64,000 bases of DNA from Membranipora membranacea (Eukaryota; Bryozoa; Gymnolaemata; Cheilostomatida; Membraniporidae), in the NCBI GenBank assembly GCA_914767715.1, contig OU612071.1:6076001-6140000 (forward strand), read 5' to 3'. How positions within the stretch are numbered: position 1 is the stretch's first letter; every line of letters starts with the position of its first letter. Below, piece after piece: positions 1-12,329 of the stretch. The translations under genes and the position numbers were made by a program. Under the pieces are notes generated by a model. The model did not search any database. It was given only the letters and a program-made list of their open reading frames with translations, and was not told the origin of the DNA.

Positions 1-476
1 ACATATTATATAATATATTGACTATGGACCAAATTTATTTCCCCTGAAACAGCTGAGGTCGGCTCAACGGATATGAATGGCTGAGGATGAATTTTTTTCG
101 CAATTCTTAGTTTTGGATTTTTTTACCAGATGTATTATTACTGATGAAAACCGTGTAAGCCCTCTTTCTTTCACCCTATCTAGATATGAAGTTAGGGCAC
201 TGAGATCATTGCATTTGGAGCTGCATTCTAACATTTTAACAAATTACAAATAACACATCACTTAAAAACCAAAATCACAATCTGATCGCTCACCAGGTGA
301 GTGAGCAATACCTGTTAGGGGTCTCACTTTCAAATCGTTCAGTCAATGATTGAACTATATACATTCTGGGAGTGATGTTGTCTAATTGAAAGACCAAGTG
401 GGCAATAATTTCGAGTGATGCGATAGTGATAATTTGCTTTAGTAAAGTATCGCTCTTTCTAATTGAAAGACACCCC
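1..476. other. gene-free stretch
   Basis: No convincing exon, RNA gene or bounded mobile element was seen. The only notable feature is two short related phrases containing 'taattgaaagac' near 385 and 460. Confidence 0.5.
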
Positions 477-600
477 TGATTGGCAAACTACAGAAGGCTA
501 CTAGTAGTGATAACAACTAACAGTTACTAGCTAGACTTCTTAGTTAGTCTACTCATGCTTCACGACTGAGTAGTAGAGTACTACTCTACTACTCAGTCGT
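477..600 (+). repeat. dispersed direct repeat, copy 1
   Basis: About 120 bp beginning 'attggcaaactacagaa' and containing 'ctactagtagtgata' and 'agttactagctagacttctt' recurs in the same orientation at 3625-3740. The two copies are clearly related with scattered differences. Copy 1 runs into the hairpin at 546-621. The pair is probably two members of a short dispersed element, because no coding potential or target duplication could be assigned. Confidence 0.7.
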
Positions 601-621
601 GAGTGAAGAATGAGTAGACTT
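546..621. repeat. hairpin (imperfect palindrome)
   Basis: The arm starting 'agtctactcatgcttca' is mirrored by 'tgaagaatgagtagact'. The centre is 'agtagtagagtactactct'. The stem is about 33 bp with one 4-nt bulge (the right arm has an extra tgag). The direct-repeat partner at 3625-3740 has only one arm of this hairpin. Confidence 0.75.
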
Positions 622-1207
622 ACAGAGTATTGTGTGACTAGCTTACCACTTTATCTGATGAATACTTGTTCTTCCTACACTAACTGCCTTCAAGTTGTTT
701 AACGCGGTAGTCAAATGTCAATAGATGCCAACATCCTGCTAATCCACTGCCTCAGTTACGTTCTAAAATGTAAGGTACAGTAATCAAAATCAAGCAGATA
801 TAATGTCAATACAAAGTTCCATAGAGGAGTAAAGTATTCATCGGAGGAAATTTTCTTCATTTTGCGCAGGCTTGAAAAAGCTAACTTCAAGAGTAGCAAA
901 CATACGCCCACCCTTTTTTTATTCTTTTTATGGACTTCAACCTTCACTAGCCAAAATTTAATGCTAGCTTACATTAAGTCATCTCAAGACTAGCTAAACT
1001 AAACTTTAGCTAATACTTACTCCCAAGGCTATAGGTTTAGTTGACTATAACTTAGAAACAAGTTTTATGCTGTTTAATTTTTTTTAGGGCCTGTTACCTA
1101 GAATTACCCACACACCAACATATGTTGGGAAGTTAAATGCCCCATGATAACCACAATCGAACAATTGACAATACTTTAAGAGACAGATTTCATTATCATT
1201 TCATTCA
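622..1207. other. gene-free stretch
   Basis: AT-rich sequence with no recognisable coding exon, RNA gene or bounded repeat. Confidence 0.4.
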
Positions 1208-1312
1208 TCCCCCCCCCCCCTTCCTTCACCTGCAATCTACCTTATTAACCTAATTAGTTAATCACTAATTAGGTTGATAAGGTAGATAGGAGGTGAAGGG
1301 AGGGAGGGGGGT
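1208..1312. repeat. long hairpin with C-run/G-run tips
   Basis: The left arm (about 1209-1255) contains a run of C, 'ttccttcacctgcaatctac' and 'cttattaacctaattag'. The right arm (about 1265-1311) is its near-complete inverse and ends in a G-rich run. The loop is about 9 nt. This is typical of a short foldback/MITE-like element. No flanking target duplication could be fixed because the tips are homopolymeric. Confidence 0.8.
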
Positions 1313-3624
1313 CTTTCAATGAGTATGAGATATGGTTACCAATTAGGCTACCGATGGTATCCTTGATTTGGACAATCAACTACAAATGATCACTGCATCA
1401 GGGTAGCGAAGAGTATATCATGACCAATCATGAATCATAATAATGTAACTATTTGACACTCAGGCACTCACTCGGTACATCAAGATTTCTCAGGACAGAA
1501 TTCAAACCTCCAAAGGTTCTGATGCGTAACTCTGCCATTATCATGCCATACTGAATCAGTCTTTCTCCTGTATTCTCTGCAACAAATATTTAGTTGATGA
1601 TGTGATAAAGTATGAATATAATACATTCCAATGTCCTAAGTACATTATTTGCATTCAAATTTTTTGCAGTCTTATAACAAGGCTTTGCTGCTACGAGGTT
1701 CATCCCTGGACCCTTCAATTTTCTCTGCATTGAGAGCCTGATTCTAGCATGTTGCCAAATTACAAATAACACACCACTTAAAGACCTGGTTAAATCTACA
1801 ATCCCTATGATGGCAACAGATTTGCCAGCCGTTGGTGAAGAAGTTTGTTAAGTTTTATATCTGGTTTCTTGGAATGGAAACACTCGATCTATAGGTTTAA
1901 TCAGCACATAACGCCAGCAAGTTTGTAACTAAAATGATCAGACAAGATAATGAAATGTGGCAAGGAGGGTGGAATATAGGGAATAGGTGACTTGATGTTG
2001 CGAGATGGAATGAGTTGTTTCCTCCATGAAAAAAAGAGCACAACTCCGATAGTCACTGAACTCCTAATTACACCAACTGACCGGCTTCAATGAAAAATTC
2101 TTGCTGATGCCTGCCAGTGTTCAAGCAGTTTTACCAAATTTATGCCATGAGACTTCAACGATTACACCGACGCAATTATCATCAGTTAACCTACACATAT
2201 CACCTGACATTTATATCATTATATTACTAACGATGCGCGATGCAAGCGTAACAGTGGAGATATCGATGCTTATGACCCCAGCCATCTCAAGCCTTTCTGG
2301 GTCAGTTCCCTGCTGCAACTTAATAAAATTTTACAACCAAAATTGAAAACTTGATTGTCGGCTTACCTGTTTGAATTGAGTAACCTGAATGACTATTAAT
2401 ACTACGAGTTGTATCACATCTGCTATAAACCACCCAAACACTCACTTCTTCATTGTACTGTTCTCAGTACTATTCTGCGGTCTGTGTTGCTTTACAATGT
2501 AGACTAATAAGAGACGTAGACGAATAATTAAACCAGCGTTATACTCTGGAGAGCTAGTACCTCTACAACACTTGAATACGCCATTCTATTGATGAAGATT
2601 TACATTTGGGAAACTTTTGCAATTGTGTGCAAGCTGGCAATGGTCTAGTTTCTCTCAGTAACCAAGTTCTCTACTCTCCAACTACAGACCACTATAACCA
2701 ATGGTTGGCAGTGGTTGACCCTGAATTAAGGCGAAGTACATGCTTGCAACTCAAAGAGCCCACACATGTAATATTATATGCAATCCGCCCCCCTCCCCGA
2801 TCACTGCTTATTATAATGAAATGACCACTGTGACGCAGTTGAGACCCTGTACAGCGAACAAATCATTTAAATTCAATACCATTGTCAAAAGGCAAGGTCT
2901 GCACTGGTTTCCTTCCTCTGGTGATCGGGTTTGGTATATTCTTTATTATCATTATAGACCAGGGGATATTTCAATTAGCATGAGCTCTGCTTTGTAAACC
3001 AAAAGATCATTACAACTTAAATGCACAATATCCTCGCTCCTTAGATAAATTCGTTCCCAAATAGTTCACACAAGAGTGAGCATAGTTCAATTGAGTAGTG
3101 GCCAATTCTCGAACGAAGCTAAAAGCAGGTCTCCCCTACTGAGCTAGATGACGATGTACCACTTGGTCTTATATGCGCATGCTTTATCAGTAAATAAAGT
3201 GTATACTAATATGCTATAGTTTTGCTGTTTGTATTTAAGGGTGACCCCACCAGTCTCAGACAGTTGGGAATGGTTGACATAAAGTAATAATGATCCCTCA
3301 GTTGCGCCGAGGCAAAGTCTATGCACACACTTTATACAAACACAAGACCCAGCCTACATAGGCTGTAGTTGTAGTAAAGAGAGGGGGCATTTCCTTACAA
3401 TGTAAAGTATGTAGGCCTACATGTAGCCATAGTAGATTAGCCATAACAGTTCTAGACAATTAGTTGCACGAGAGTTGCACACCTAAACTTGCCACCACCA
3501 ACAAACAACAAAGCGAGGAGTAAGGAGTAAACTCCTTGGACTTGTATGAGCCTCCCCCCTCTTACAACTCTTAGGAGTCCTTCTCCTTGCTTGATATTAC
3601 ACTGCACATGTACATTGGTACCAT
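1313..3624. other. gene-free stretch
   Basis: Only short open frames without recognisable domains or supporting splice sites. An imperfect inverted pair near 3510-3585 uses 'gaggagtaaggagt' and 'aggagtccttctcctt'. Nothing else of note. Confidence 0.4.
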
Positions 3625-3740
3625 TGGCAAACTACAGAAAGCTACTAGTAGTGATAGTAACTAACAGTTACTAGCTAGACTTCTTAGTTCGTCTACTCAT
3701 CTTTCACTCACGACTGAGTGAGTAGTAGAATAGTAGTGTA
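3625..3740 (+). repeat. dispersed direct repeat, copy 2
   Basis: Second copy of the repeat at 477-600, again beginning 'attggcaaactacagaa'. It ends in 'cactcacgactgag', which corresponds to the right arm of the hairpin at 546-621 rather than the left, so the copies differ in how they were truncated or folded. Confidence 0.7.
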
Positions 3741-5191
3741 CCAAATAAATACTAAATAGCATTTATTTACCTGAGAGTGAGAGCTACAACAAATTGATTC
3801 AATCAAGTCCATTCACAGCTGTTCTAATTTCATTCTTCTTCTTCTTGTGAAGCTGTGTTGGCTCATCCTCTCTTCATCGTGGTCTTATGTGTCTGTGAAG
3901 TTACTGATTGGTGCCACTGAGTCTGACTGCTGTTCAGAAAGTTGACTACTAGCAATATCGATAACTAACTCAGTGTTCCCCAACACAGATATTGTAATCA
4001 GTATGTAGTTATTGAACAGGCCAATAAGAAAAAAGTAAGATGTAATGGGCCAATCATATCAAAGCCTGTGAAAATTTGAAGAGAGAGGGCAACTCTTCAT
4101 TTTTGAAGGTTTTTACGTGAGAGGGCAATTCCGAACCAGTTACCTTATTACCCTGGAGTTAGGATTAGATTCTTGTGTTTTAAAGAAGTAGGACGCTACC
4201 GATTTAAGATAAGATACCTCTAATCTCTCAAACCTTAATTCAACATTGAATATAGAATTCGAACATCAATTTAGAGTGACCACATACTGATTCTTCTTTC
4301 CTTCACTAGAAATTGGGCTGGAGTCTTGGAGCTAATTTAACTTGGCTAAGAGGCCTTTGATACTGATACACCGCTTTGATTACCTGATTGAGCTTCCAGG
4401 CAAGAGCATTGTCTCAAAACTCGTCAAGAGTTTTACTGTTAGAACAAGACAGGGGTCTTAGCAGGTTACCGGCAGGAACCTTTCTTAAACAGCTTGAAGG
4501 CAGCTTCTCGTGAGGCTAAGAAAGGTCAGGCTCAATTACAACCCCTAGTAAATTACTAGTAATGGAGTAGTGGGAAGCAGCTGTCCGTCAATAGAAATTA
4601 ATAAGTTAAATACATCGTACTCACCAGAGTGCTAGTATTACCAATTGGAACCAAGTTTTAATAGATTTGAGCGATCTTGTCTTTCTTCAGTGCACGAAGG
4701 GAGGCAACTCCAAATTATAAATACAAATATATAACACAACAATAAAGTGACATTTAGAGGTGTCCTGAGTGCAAGATTTAGAACCATTACTAGAAAGTAG
4801 AACCAAATTTGAAGTAGAACGACTACACATACTAATAGTACACAGCTTATACTTTAGTCTGAGCCCCCCAGACTTTTGCCCCTCATCCGACCGCCCCCCG
4901 TATAGACTAGTACCAATTCCGTTCCTCACACAACCCACCAATCAAAAATGTTAAAAGTGTTATAAAACCAAATGGAACAATAGGATTGTAGTCTGGTTGC
5001 CTAGTGATAACAAGATGGCCCCGCCCATAGGCCAAGCCAAGGTCATAAGTGAGTGGTGAGTTTGAGCTTATTTTTAGCCTGTTATACTTCGCAACCCCAG
5101 GTTTTCTCTCTCAACCAGATATCTGATCAACCTCCGAAAATCTTGGATTTTCAATTCAATCCCCAATAGGCCAGGGGGTCAGGAATACTCC
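3741..5191. other. gene-free stretch with a short dispersed motif
   Basis: No exon recognised. A motif at about 4857-4902 ('agtctgagccccccagact' followed by a pyrimidine-rich stretch and 'ccgaccgcccccc') has a related copy in the same orientation at about 63030-63071. This is probably a short dispersed repeat. Confidence 0.45.
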
Positions 5192-6761
5192 CTACGCCTC
5201 TGAGTGAGTGCATCACATGATGTTGTGATTAGCTGTGTAAGAAGTAGACAATGAGCGGATTAACTTAAACTAGGCGAAAAATCAAAATAATTAGAGAGCG
5301 GCAATAAATTAGTACGTCTGATAAAATTCTCTCATTGTGTATTATGTTATGTTATGTTTGTACTTTTTTTCCTCCTAAAATCAACAGTGCGATGTACTGG
5401 AGAGAATTCCACTAGAAAGAACAAGAGTTAGTCAGTAAAATACACAGTCAGTTAAATATAAAATGATAAAAATGGGTACTAAAAATTTTATTCGCTTTCT
5501 ATAATGTAGCTATGTGAGCAATTTGGGTAGAAGGGGATTAGCTTCAGATCATCAAACAGAAGTTCTTATGAATGATGGGTCCCTGCCAGCCATACACCTG
5601 TCATGGATTGGATAATGTTCACAACAAATCATTATGATTGGATGGCATACACAAACCGTCTTCAGCTCATTCATTGTAAGGCGTCTATCATTACAAATCA
5701 CAAATGAACAACATAAATAATGTGTAATACAGAGTATGATAAAATGTTTAGGTGTGTTCTGGCTTTCGTATTTTAGAGCCATTTCATTGAATAACACATC
5801 ACTTCAACAGGCTAGGCACACTTAACATCTTACTGATGCATAGTCACAGTCAGTTTTTACCCTCGGAACTTCTAAAACTTCTGAGTTTTAGATTCAGTTA
5901 AAGACCAGTTCAAGAACAATGATCTAGACTAGACTAAGATCGGATCAGGCCAGTTATCCCTTTTCATATGACTGAAGACACACAACAGGCTTGCAAGTGC
6001 TACTACATCACAGATTGATATGTTTTCTGGGTAAATAATTCAAAGCCTTTCACGATCTGTTGCAATTACAAGTAATGCAAAGCCAGTGGATATTACACAT
6101 ATGGCTATATAGATATAATTTACTCTGGTCTATACCGTATACTACGGAAGACGAACGATGACATAAACAATTTTTTATTTTCTATACAGGAAAAAATTTC
6201 TGTGTCATCCCTCGGCTTTGGTATTTGCCCGGACTATAACATTTAAAATTTCGTATACCTGCAGGTAAAATAATTCACATGTCTCACCTCGTCTTCACAC
6301 AAAGAGGGGACAACTCTAATTCATAGACTGTCATATAAGTTTTACTCAATCGGACTAATGTAATTGCTGTGGTTGTGGCTTAAATGTGAAGTGTAATATG
6401 TGGCTTATCTTTATGTTGTTCTCAGATTACATCTTGCTTTTGTCAAGCAGACATTTAAATCAACCGCATAACATCCTTTAAGATTTTAAATTGGACACTG
6501 ACAGTGCAATCCAATGACTTTTGATGAGTGGTACACACCTCAGCAGTGACAGCAAGAAATGAGTCAATTTCAGTCCTTTGGCACAGATATAGCAACCCTT
6601 GTTTAGACCAATGGAATGGTGTATCATACCCTTTTTCCTGATCTGATGCCATCATATCTCCCCTTTCTCTGAAAAATCCAATCCAAGTACAGTTCAATAA
6701 GAGAGTTTTCTTCTGCAATCTGTTACCAAACTGAATAGGGTGCTTGATTCAAATATAGCAG

Positions 6762-6766
6762 GACAC
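6762..6766 (-). other. uninterrupted target site of the Ty3/gypsy insertion
   Basis: GACAC here is the reverse complement of GTGTC, the 5-bp duplication flanking the Ty3/gypsy element in the right arm (49933-49937 and 55171-55175). Flanking sequence on both sides ('atttacaatttac' and 'tatagcag') matches the outer flanks of that insertion, so this is the unoccupied version of the locus. Confidence 0.9.
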
Positions 6767-7433
6767 TATTTACAATTTACAGGAATGGAGATCTCCAACT
6801 GCCAATGGAAGCAAAAACATGCACAGACAGAGACCTTTTGCGAAATAGGATACATGTTACTCAACTCAGTCTTCAAAATAGCAAAAACATGAGAGATCCA
6901 AAGCCAAAAAAAAAGATTTTTCTTCAAGGCTCATAGTCATGCAACTATTAGCAGAGACACGGGATATACCGCTACATCACCATTTTAATCGAAAGAGATT
7001 AAGTTAAGTTAAAGCGCCATTTGCTACTTGGTAGTGCATCCAAGGAGTGAGAGGGACACATTGTCATTGTCATGTCTTCAGGTAGTAAAATGAATGAATG
7101 AATGAGTAGTCAATGATATAACAATTCACATAAACAGGTACATAAGTTGTGAAAACCTGACAAAAACAATTGATCGATATACAATCATGTATGTATAATT
7201 ACTACCCACAGACATTGCCATTAATAGTAGACAAGGAACCAATATTGATGAGCTTCTGTTTGCAAATTTTATTGCAGTACCATCTAATAATTGTTTTTTT
7301 AAAACTTATTTTATCCAAAACATACATTGGCCGAGTGTGACATGCACTCAGAAAATAGATGCACCCTGAATGGACAAGGCCTGTTAGTGAAAATGCAAAG
7401 GTGCAGGTAACATTCTTTTAGGACCGCAATCAC

Positions 7434-8505
7434 TGTATTAGGAAGTTTAATCTGAATCTAAATCTTTAATCTAAAAGAGTTGTCTTATCTTCTCTCAAAT
7501 CAGCCAATCAGATTTGTGCTAGCCTCATCTGTCAATTCAGTTTGTGTAAGACTGGCGAACTGTCAACATCAGCCAGCACGGTTATTTTAATGTCGCTCTA
7601 AAATATCCTGACTCAGTGTATCTGTATTTAACCATATTCTACATGGTAATTGTATTCAATCAACCATCACAATGAATACTCTGAACAGTTTATAATGGAC
7701 ATCGACCACTGAACACTAAAGCTAGACACCTCTCAATATGGTGGTGAGTTTAATTGTACTCATTTTTCTTATCGTTTTTGGCACTATAAATGTTTTAAAG
7801 TTTGGGAACTAAATTAGGTATTAACAATATTGTGTTTAACTCTCTGTGGCAATTCAGCAGTAATGACAGACGTTTTATCCATCGTACGCCTATCTACAAC
7901 ATGTTGCCTGAGTAATATCGATCTAGAAATACCACACTATACTTCGATCCGATCACTTCATCTCCAAGTGTATATCATCAGTAATCATATCGATATGATT
8001 ATTCAATCACTTATAATGCGGCATCGAGGTCAGGCTCTGCTCGTCGATCACAATCAGTTATTGTCACTGCTTATTATTTTCGTTTTCAGTTGCATCAGGA
8101 ATTTTAAGAGTGCCTTTAGAGTACAAACTCACCCCATTGCTCGGTTTGACACTTATCCCACCAGTAATTGTAAGTCGTGATTATAAAATCTAAATGTATA
8201 ATTTTTGTGACGATGATTAAGTAATCCGCAAAACATTGATCATTGCAATTCGACAATATAATTTCGTTTCATGTTTAACTTGATAAAGTTTATCTTCCTA
8301 ATTCCCGGGATAATATTTTAAATAGTTATCCTGTTTTTTAATATGGCAAGAGATTTTTATTTCACCATTGAAATCAAATCCATACCTGTGTTTTAACCAT
8401 GCACTTTTGTTTTGTCAACAGGGTACAATATTTCATTCAATACAAGAACACCATCTCTTATGACGATCTATTGTTGCCAATAATCACCATTGTCCTATCC
8501 GAGCA
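7434..8505. mobile_element. 1072-bp segment absent from the other arm
   Basis: The segment is flanked by CAATCAC at 7427-7433 and 8506-8512. The matching right-arm locus has a single copy (GTGATTG, 49265-49271) and lacks the segment. This fits an insertion with a 7-bp target duplication, or a deletion between 7-bp direct repeats in the other arm. The segment begins TG and ends CA, but no terminal inverted repeat, LTR pair or transposase was seen. A 116-codon open frame at 7830-8180 shows no recognisable domain. Confidence 0.55.
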
Positions 8506-9094
8506 CAATCACCAGCAATCACATTCCAATGTCTTTTTCCGTGCTGCTTGAAACAATAAATACATGCAACGTGATAAAACTCATGAAATCATGAATTCTC
8601 CTGGAGTATATGATGTTTCTTTTCGGGTATAAATCACACTTTACATGGTTAATTTTGGCTGAACAATGGCAAACTTCAGACACAGAAACTCCAAGCTTGA
8701 CGGTGCTTTAGATAAGTACAGTGCAGTATTGAGTTCTTGCTGTGTTTTCTAAATGTAACAAATTTAGGTTTCATAAATCTGGTTCTTGATTTGTGAACTT
8801 TTTGAAACGAAGGCACATACAAACATTGTTACGGTACAGGAAAATACAAGTCTATTTACACGCAATCATTGCACACCCATCATACTATTACTAACCTGCT
8901 TTGTCTTGCTCAAACTTTTTGTTAAGCTTGTCCTCCAGCTGTTTTTGTGGGCCTGTTTGCTCCAGGTTCATAGAGCAGCAAAATATGCTTCAAATAAGTG
9001 TATGTCCTACTTCTCGAAACCTTGAATAAACACTGTCGAACTATTTCGCCACTACACACCACATTGTCAGTGACTTTGCTTCGCCAAGAAAAGA

Positions 9095-9942
9095 TGTGGG
9101 ATTCTGGGTTATGGAGTCACCACATTAACTCTCCGCTACTGAGATCTGTGCTCACGAGCTCGGTATGATGATTCTCACTATGTGACACAGACTTATTTAC
9201 ATAATTGCGATCTCATTTATTTCGAGATCAAACACTTGATTCAAGAGCATGCCTTTTAATTCTTATCAAGTTTAACATCAAACGAAATTCAACTTAACAA
9301 TGCATGTCTTATTTCTACAAGTCATACTTTCTAGTCAATGATGCCATGCATGCTGGATTTAATTCATTTAACTCAATTAGTTGATGGTATAGATAATCCA
9401 ACCAAATGTTATACTGTGCCATTATTAAGTAATAAGGCGAGTTCTATTTCCCTATAAATATCACTAACACACAATAAATGAAAATATTATGATAACAACT
9501 CGTAAAACTTTCATGTTTAAAAAAAAAACTGACCAGAGGGTCGCCAAACAAATCATGCTTTCCATTGGTGAACCATGCTCTTATATAGCATGGTTCCAGA
9601 CACATTAAAAAACTGCTGATGTCAATAAGCAAAAAAACAAGAAATGAACACAATTTTTAATTACCGCAAAAAGAGGGTTGATCGGGCGCAAGAGTGGGTT
9701 GATCCAGGGTTGATCGGCCGCAAGTGTGGGTCGGTGTAAGTCAGGCATTATGCTAATTCTGAATTGTCTCTGTTGGCGCCACCTTTACTGCATTGTCATG
9801 GTGGTCACGGTTCTGGCGTTAGGGTGGCACCGGTATCAAGAATAGAATTTAGATTTGCATATATTTGCCTGTCCCTGATTCGAGGTGATATGCGCTAGCT
9901 AGTAACTGCGTGTCCTCGAGTCGAGGTTGAGTGTACTGATGA
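9095..9942 (-). repeat. LTR of the non-autonomous element, first part
   Basis: Outer 848 bp of the left LTR. It matches 18044-18932 apart from short indels; the right copy has about 40 extra bases near 18481-18522. It includes three tandem copies of a 'gggttgatcggccgcaag'-type unit near 9675-9727. The remainder of this LTR resumes at 13103 after the inserted DNA transposon. Confidence 0.7.
9935..9942 (+). repeat. 8-bp target duplication (left)
   Basis: ACTGATGA here and again at 13103-13110 flank the 3160-bp TIR element. The other LTR copy has the sequence only once, at 18925-18932. Confidence 0.85.
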
Positions 9943-10735
9943 GATAGACTTAATATACTACCTAGACAGGCCAATAGCATTCAATACTGTCCCACTTAAA
10001 TAGCACGACATGACGTAATTAGTTTGTGCTGTGAGCCATAGTTTACTATATACCATTCAATGAAATAATGTGAAGAATCAAGGGACGCCGCGCATGATAT
10101 CAGCTCTTGTCCGGCCCCTTATTATTTAAACACAGAGAAAATTTGTGAGTTTAGGTAAAAGACCTTTCCGCACGAGATGGTATAAAAAATTGACTCCTTA
10201 GGCGAATCCAAAGCGAGAACAGACCTGATCAGTTACAATCATTAGCCAATAAATATTGAAACAAATACAGCCGTCTACTCTTAACACTTCTACCACTACT
10301 ATTCAAATGCACAGAATACCCACAACACAGTATCACAAATATTTTGTTGGATGAGCCAGATCAAAGCACCACCACCATCATCATAGATTTTTGCATAAAT
10401 ATTCCTAGTCATGACTGAGCACAACCTGCTCAGCTTGGATTCCTTGTTAAAAGATTTTACTGCAAATTTTATTGTCGCTTCATGAGGAAGAATAGATCTG
10501 TGCTGTAAATTGAGTATGCCAACTCCAGATATGTATGTATGATGAAGCTAGGGTAAGTGACATATATATATAAAGTCTTTGGTAATCTCTCATCCATGAA
10601 ATAATATAGTAAATCAAGACACGCAGGGTATAATACCAGCCAAATTATATTAGATCTGTTTTAATTTATGAGATAAAAATTATCAAAACAAATACAGCCC
10701 TGTACTTAACCACTTTTATCACTACATGACAAAAC
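9943..10735 (+). repeat. left long TIR
   Basis: Inverse of 12330-13102. Shared landmarks are 'ctagacagg' near the tip, 'gggacgccgcgcatgatatc' near 10082, 'ccaccaccatcatcat' near 10370, and 'acaaatacagccctgtact' at the inner end. Small indels separate the arms. Confidence 0.8.
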
Positions 10736-11959
10736 AGAGGGCTGTTACTGCGGGATTATACTAATTTATGAGGGCACGACCAAGGCTAACGGCTACCACT
10801 ATTAAAAATACTACCACTATCAGCGAGCATTGCAAAGTTAGATATGACTGGTTGCAGTATATGTTAAAATTAATCAAATTAGTAGAGCAATGTAAGCTAA
10901 CCACTTCTTACACCTACTTATCAAAAAAAAAATATACTGTGGGATTATACTGAATTTTGCGGATGGGTCAAAGACTAGAAAACTACCACTATCGGTGATT
11001 GCTGCAAAATTTCCAAACGAGACACTATCACTATCAGCGATCGCTGAAAATTAGATATGACTGAGTCACTGAACACAATAAGCCTGCTCAGTTTGGAGCG
11101 CTTATGGTCAGTGTTTGCTGCGAGTTTGGTTGTTTCATGGTGTATTCTGACCAGCATATATCTCTTCACTTTTAGGGGTTTGTAGATAGTGTTGGAAGGA
11201 TTGGAAAATTGCTGGGATAGCATCCTTTTTGAGCAAAGCTCTCCCACCCACACCAGGAGGCCTTCTAAATGTATCTCGTTTCAAATGTTCGCTACATAGA
11301 ACAGCATATTTGGATGGAGTTCAGTTCTTGCGTTTAACGGCCGAAACCCATACCTTTAGTCTCTCCTCGTTATTTCTGGGGAAGGCGTGGAAGCTTAAAT
11401 TAGGATTTCCTGCCGGGGTATTTCCACAGCCGTAGGCAGCGCACCAGTTTCTAGATGACTTTTTTAAAAGCATCACAAATGATTACATATACAAATAATT
11501 ATCATTAAACTACAGCTTTTGATATGATAAACAGAAATTGTAAAATCAATTTCATAGGAGCATCAGCATGGCCAAGAAAGATTTGCGAGATCACCGATTA
11601 AGTCTACTCACACTTTTTGACTGCTGTGCCAGTTCTGAGTTAGATATTTCAGGAGTAAATCAGAATTGTCATCTCAAATAGTTTCCCTCCAGCCCCCCCC
11701 CCCCCCCCGCCCCATCACTATCGTTCCACCTTTTTTTTCTTACATTCAAATTTTATCACACCCATCGATTATTATTTACTATGTCTATAGCCTTAAATTT
11801 ATGTGCATGTATAGAAGGATGTGGGTATTATTATATGACAATATTTAATTGATTTAGATCTTAGATGGATGGGACAAGCAGAAATTATGCCAAAAAATTC
11901 AATCCAATAAAGACGGAAATATGACAATGCATACATGAGAGCCACCACTGGGCTGTTTC

Positions 11960-12085
11960 TTACTTTATCATCTTGTGAAGTGGTAGCAGCAGGATTTTCA
12001 TCTTGTGAAGATGAGGCAGCAAGATTATCATCTTGTGAAGATGAGGCAGCCAGATTATCATCTTGTGAAGACGAGGTAGCAGGCT
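11960..12085 (-). repeat. 30-bp tandem repeat encoding a decapeptide
   Basis: About four tandem copies of a 30-bp unit built around 'tcatcttgtgaagatgagg'. Because the unit is a multiple of three it stays open on the minus strand (an open frame spans 11799-12095) and would read as a repeated SSSQDDNLAA-like decapeptide. This could be a trace of a protein-coding exon in the ancestor of the 3160-bp element, or a chance property of the minisatellite. A further diverged unit lies near 12200. Confidence 0.65.
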
Positions 12086-12329
12086 GTAGGCTCATTTAAA
12101 AATAGTTTTCCTATAAACTGAGCGGCGTGGGTATTATATCCAGAACTTCTATGTTTGCCTTGTATCTCGCAACTGATGATAGTAAAATTGCAGCTGGGCT
12201 TACTTGTGAATATGAGACAGCAGGCTGCAGGACGCAGGTTCACGTTATATAAATAAATAATCTCAACGAAGTATGAATATTAAAACCAGTAACCACTTTG
12301 TTTACATAGTATCTTTCATCTTCTGTTTC

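Larger units (their letters stand above)
5192..9298 (+). repeat. left arm of a large inverted duplication (block 1)
   Basis: This block matches the reverse complement of 48565-56743 at about 98-99% identity in the stretches compared by eye. The outer edge of homology lies at 'ctacgcctctgag' (5192 here, 56743 in the partner). Differences between the arms are discrete indels: a Ty3/gypsy element present only in the right arm, a 1072-bp segment present only here (7434-8505), and about 100 bp extra here near 8885-8985. Positions 9095-9298 are already part of the LTR-like element, so the duplication or haplotype split is younger than that insertion. No gene is recognised in the block. Confidence 0.85.

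Noticed and set aside
5552-5797. 81-codon open frame shared with 56140-56385
   Set aside because: Same reasoning: the differences between copies change amino acids, so the frame is probably open by chance within a recent duplicate.
6455-6718. 87-codon minus-strand open frame also present in the right arm at 55219-55482
   Set aside because: Persistence in both arms looked like conservation, but the amino acid sequences differ at six positions and I saw no excess of silent changes. That is not what purifying selection gives. No domain is recognised.
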